In this document: positions 60,779 through 64,000 of the stretch, piece by piece | How positions within the stretch are numbered: position 1 is the first letter of the stretch | Layout: every line of letters starts with the position of its first letter | NCBI GenBank assembly: GCA_963576735.1 | Contig: OY755175.1 | Span: 10,370,401-10,434,400, forward strand | Origin: Bedellia somnulentella | Taxonomy: Eukaryota > Arthropoda > Insecta > Lepidoptera > Bedelliidae | Reading direction: 5' to 3' | Length of the DNA: 64,000 bases | Position numbers and translations under genes: made by a program | Notes under the pieces: model-generated | The model's database searches: none | Told to the model about the DNA's origin: nothing | The model's input: only the letters and a program-made list of their open reading frames with translations

Positions 60779-61066
60779 CATCAGACAGTTTGTAATTTTG
60801 TATAAAAAATATAAATACGCTTGTCTCTCGTTTCATAAATTGCAAAATACTTCTAACGCTTCGTAATAACTCAAAGGATGGTTCGCTTAAATGAGTTAAA
60901 TATTTCATTAAATCCAACAGTTATGATCCCTAAGTTATCTAATTGTTTTATTTTATTCTTAAACTATTGCACGTTAAATTTAAGAGCACTTCTTTTTCAG
61001 CTCAGTTTTTAATCACAAAGTAATACATAGTTGAGTCACCCTAACATAAGCGTCTTCACATTTCAG

Positions 61067-61368
61067 ATACCGACAACCAGCGAGTAATAATCCACGTGAA
61101 AGATGTCAACGATGAGCCGCCTTACTTTATTAACCGTCCACTGCCAATGCAGACAGTGGTGCAACTCAACGCAGCCCCTAACACCCCTGTGTTCACTCTG
61201 CAAGCCCGTGACCCTGACACCGACCACAACATACATTACTTCATCGTGCGAGACAGAACAGGTGGACGGTTCGAGGTGGATGAGAGGTCCGGAGTGGTCA
61301 GGACCAGGGGGACTGATCCTTTCCAACTTGACATGGAGTATGTGCTGTATGTGAAGGCTGAGGATCAG
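61067..61368 (+). CDS. CadN: Neural cadherin, second coding exon
   Basis: 302 bp, from acceptor CACATTTCAG|AT to donor GATCAG|GTTAGT. It continues residue 429 onward: TDNQRVIIHVKDVNDEPPYF closes the third cadherin repeat with the calcium-binding DVNDEPPYF linker. FTLQARDPDTDHNIHYF, DRTGGRFEVDERSGVVRTRG and LDMEYVLYVKAEDQ make most of the next extracellular repeat, including DxD and DER-type motifs. The sequence is close to identical to Drosophila CadN over its length. It enters in phase 1 and leaves in phase 0 (1285 + 302 nt = 529 codons). The next exon, whose insect counterpart should open NGK or similar, is not in the window. The antisense frame at 61326-61063 is a shadow. Confidence 0.96.
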
Positions 61369-62507
61369 GTTAGTTTATTTTAAAGTCATTATTTGTTACG
61401 CAGCTGATATATGAAGCTTGATTAAGTTATTCCGAACTATTGGACCTCCCTAGCTTCTCGCGGGTCTTATCTTTCAAATATCTAAGATTTCTCCAGTCCA
61501 GATGACATTAATCCTTAAAGGTTGTAGGATCCTATTGGCGTAAGAATTTTTGAAATCGGCAGAGTGGTTTCGTAGCCAAACAAATTTTTCTGTTGATAAG
61601 ATTAGGCAATATTCCAGCACAAAAGCCTAGTGGAGGCGGGCAGAATTCAGAGACTACTACCGTCAATAGTAGCTGGTATCGATGGCTTAAAGAGCCTTTC
61701 ACAGCACGTGAATTGTAACCAATAAAAACATTTGTTTAATTATCTAAAACCAACCTTATTTTCTGAACCGTTTTGTTTATTTCCTTTAAACCGCTTACAG
61801 ATTATTATTTCACTTGAAACTGATGAAATATGAAGAGCTCTCGTATACGACCATTTTTCAATGTCTAGCTAGGGAGCTATTGAGATGTCATGCTTGTACA
61901 AAAAACAAAGACTAACTTAAAGTTCCTGGTATACTAAAATATTCTAAAAGTTTATCTTTCTGCGTATTCTTTAATCACAAAATGGTTGCAACAAAGAAAT
62001 ATCATGGAAATGAAACCGCAGTGCACGGGCTAGCTCGCTTTGTTGCGGTTTTTAGAACTATTAATTAGTTAGTCTCCAGTTGTTCACAATTTCAGAACTA
62101 TGCTCTGGCCAGGGTATCAAAGCTAAATTGCTTTGCTACCATTCTCATTTTAGGCTTGAGAATACTATTAGAAAAAATATCGCATACGTAATAAGAAAGT
62201 CAAATAGATAATATTGATTAAAATTATATATTTAGCAACGATATAAACATTTTCGTAACGCGTAAAGATATTATAAATAAAAAAGCGGTTTAATCTGTGG
62301 TCCTTATTAGGATAACACTAATTAATTTTTAGAGGACGAAGTTAGGTTATAAACTTTCCGGATGCAAACTTTGAGTAGGTAATTAGTCAAATTAGTAAAA
62401 TTTGTGCTGCAGTGTGCAGCCTTACTGCTAGTTTCTAACTGAAAATATTAGAAGTAGAACAAGTTAAGTAAAGTTATGTAAAGTTATGTAAATGATATTT
62501 GAGTCTG
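61369..62507 (+). other. CadN: Start of the next CadN intron
   Basis: Donor GTTAGT at 61369. A decayed Helitron-like segment may lie at about 61455-61600 (CTAGCTTCTCGCGGGTC; AATTTTTGAAATCGGCAGAG). No exon is seen before the right edge. Confidence 0.7.
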
Positions 62508-63681
62508 AAAAAACTATCACTAATTCACTAAAAAAACTCAGAGTGATTTAAGAACTTATCACTAAAAAGTATAAAATAAAAAACAAAAACAAAAACTTCA
62601 AATTAAAAACTAAACAGAAAAAAAACAAATATTGTTACTTAAAACTATATTATTATTTTTTATTTAAAAAAGAACCGCCTTCAAAAATCCAACTGAAAAG
62701 TATAAAATAATTTTTATTTATTTTATTATGTACAACTCTATTCAACTTCTTCTTTTTGAAGTCGGTGCCAAACTAATTTTCATGACAAAGAAGAACGAAT
62801 ATTAGTGGCCCGCCCAAGTTGAGTGAGTTCTCCACCCCATCAGCGTATGTCATCCTTATAAACCTTCCTTTTTAATCAATTAATAAAAAAATTCGCATCA
62901 AAATTCATTTCGTAGTTTTACAGATTAAAGTATACATAAGGATGTCCCTATATCCCAGACAGGGAGAGAGAAAGCGACTTTGTTTTATACTACGAGTATG
63001 TAGTGATTTAGATTCTCGATCGTCTTTTTACAAAGTGTTAGAAGTTTTGGTTGTGCCAACTCGGTGCATGCATGTCTCTGTTAATTCCGTTAGTTTGAAA
63101 TCTGATAATCTTACATAACCTAACCTAACGTTATTTTACTATCTCGCTATCTATCTAAAATTATAATTTACTAGTATTTACAGTTTTACGGTGACATGTA
63201 TATTATGATAATTTCTCTGCGGAGTGCGACGCATGCACACCAGGTTAAGCACCGCTCACTGTCCCCCACCTCCAGACTTTATAAAGCGACACGTCTCGTT
63301 GTGAGCGGATGAAATTTCTTGATTTTTTAGCGCGATTGTGTTACTGTTGTTGAGGCACTATCGATTGATTTATTATTCGTATGGTTTTCTCTATGTAGCA
63401 ATTTTTATTTTGGATTTGTCTGTTTGGCACCGACTTCAAAAAGAAGAAGTTGAATAGAGTTGTACATAATAAAATAAATAAAAATTATTTTATACTTTTC
63501 AGTTGGATTTTTGAAAGCGGTTCTTTTTTAAATAAAAAATAATAATATAGTTTTAAGTAACAATATTTGTTTTTTTTCTGTTTAGTTTTTAATTTGAAGT
63601 TTTTGTTTTTTATTTTATACTTTTTAGTGATAAGTTCTTAAATCACTCTGGGTTTTTTTAGTGAATTAGTGATAGTTTTTT
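62508..63681. repeat. Large inverted repeat, about 260-bp arms
   Basis: The left arm 62508-62773 and right arm 63422-63681 are inverse complements with few differences. Matching landmarks: GACTTCAAAAAGAAGAAGTT (63432-63451), CAGTTGGATTTTTGAAAGCG (63500-63519) and TAGTGAATTAGTGATAG (63659-63675) are each found inverted in the left arm. The loop is 648 bp and contains a Helitron terminus. The right arm leads straight into the open frame at 63747. Confidence 0.92.
62862..63006 (-). mobile_element. Helitron 5-prime end (LEP1-like) inside the inverted-repeat loop
   Basis: On the minus strand it starts TCACTACATACTCGTAGTAT then AAAACAAAGTCGCTTTC, and continues with the same body as 25862-25989 (CTACGAAATGAATTTTGATG). 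The 3-prime end was not found. Confidence 0.65.
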
Positions 63682-63746
63682 AGAGATAAGTTTTACTGTC
63701 CGTTTATTTTATAGCTTTTTAACAGGTAGTTATAATATTTGTTATT

Positions 63747-63941
63747 ATGACTTTAGCTTACTTGTTACTATTTTGTTTACCTGCGGGCCTAAATAGAAAA
63801 TCAAAGGATGCTTTAAGGAAAAGTCGCGTAAGGGAGAACGAAACACCCATCGAAAAAAAACAAAGACTTCAGCAAGCACGAGCCGTATTTAAACTAGTTA
63901 TCGCGTGGGACAAAGCAGCCATCTTTTACGCACTTACTTAG
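63747..63941 (+). pseudogene. Helitron-type N-terminal ORF fragment
   Basis: ATG 63747 opens a hydrophobic start (LAYLLLFCLPAG), then KSKDALRKSRVRENETP and IEKKQRLQQARAV, stopping at 63939-63941. Basic, charged 'R-ENETPE-Q--RL' stretches of this kind precede the Helitron_like_N/Rep region in arthropod rolling-circle proteins. The frame is short and probably truncated or frameshifted; the rest, if any, lies past the window. Another large DNA transposon is possible. Confidence 0.45.
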
Positions 63942-64000
63942 TATCGTATACTGCCATCTCATTCTAACCGTTATCGTGTCGATAACTCGTGCTTGCTCTT

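Larger units (their letters stand above)
13990..61066 (+). other. CadN: CadN intron, about 47 kb
   Basis: Donor GTGAGT at 13990 and acceptor TTCACATTTCAG ending at 61066. Joining 13989 to 61067 gives the codon G|AT (Asp) and the continuous protein NAGNG-D-TDNQRVIIHVKDVNDEPP, which aligns without gap to insect CadN. The intron is the host for all the elements listed between these coordinates. No other host gene is seen on either strand. Confidence 0.93.

Noticed and set aside
61063..61326. Minus-strand frame opposite the CadN exon
   Set aside because: Antisense shadow of a strongly conserved cadherin exon.

Overview
The window is AT-rich animal nuclear DNA, almost certainly from a lepidopteran and probably a moth. 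The evidence is a recognisable neural-cadherin (CadN) gene split over very long introns, LEP1-type Helitrons with the CTAG/GC-hairpin terminus typical of Lepidoptera, mariner, hAT and PIF/Harbinger-type DNA elements, jockey-, CR1- and RTE-like LINE remnants, and several tRNA-derived or LINE-tailed SINE families. I cannot name the species.

The only host gene I can support is CadN, on the + strand. A GC-rich, CpG-rich stretch at about 8950-9243 is the best candidate for its promoter and non-coding first exon (splice donor at 9244). The first coding exon is 12664-13989, with ATG at 12705. It encodes the signal peptide, two degenerate cadherin repeats, a furin-like REKR site and most of a third repeat. 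The next coding exon is 61067-61368. The two exons join in phase 1 with no gap relative to insect CadN, so the intron between them (13990-61066) is about 47 kb. The rest of the gene lies beyond the right edge.

Layout: 1-2000 holds LINE debris, including a 782-bp LINE-tailed element nested in a SINE-like repeat. 2349-5286 is a young non-autonomous LTR retrotransposon with almost identical LTRs and no gag-pol. 6444-12312 carries a hAT-type MITE, a Harbinger-derived MITE, two copies of a (TTGAG)n-tailed SINE, RTE-like LINE relics and the candidate CadN promoter. Inside the giant intron are a 3 x 142-bp tandem array (20019-20439), an inverted duplication with coding potential (22262-22688), a full-length mariner with an open transposase (23066-24356), a Helitron interrupted by a retroposon (24707-25989), a palindromic SINE (33204-33364), a hAT element with a broken transposase (33665-35485), a CR1-like LINE (about 36900-38530), a Tourist-like MITE (42401-42538) and many copies of a SINE-like family (called A here) and an RTE-like LINE family (called B). 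Intron 3 holds a 260-bp-arm inverted repeat followed by the start of a Helitron-type ORF at the right edge.

The retroposons appear to work in pairs. SINE family A and RTE-like family B share the tail GTGAGTATATGTATGTAT, and the 782-bp element at 1019-1800 shares its 3-prime end with the retroposon at 25161-25378. Both are what is expected if non-autonomous elements borrow the machinery of LINEs. Long stretches (14.0-19.6 kb, 26-28.4 kb, 28.7-32.2 kb, 42.5-47.2 kb, 47.5-51.4 kb, 56.8-59.7 kb) show no gene and no repeat I recognise; they are the best places for CadN enhancers. I found no CRISPR array, rRNA or functional tRNA gene. No coding system of clearly undescribed function emerged; the best candidates for something new are the inverted coding duplication, the gag-stub LTR element and the 5-prime monomer arrays of SINE family A.
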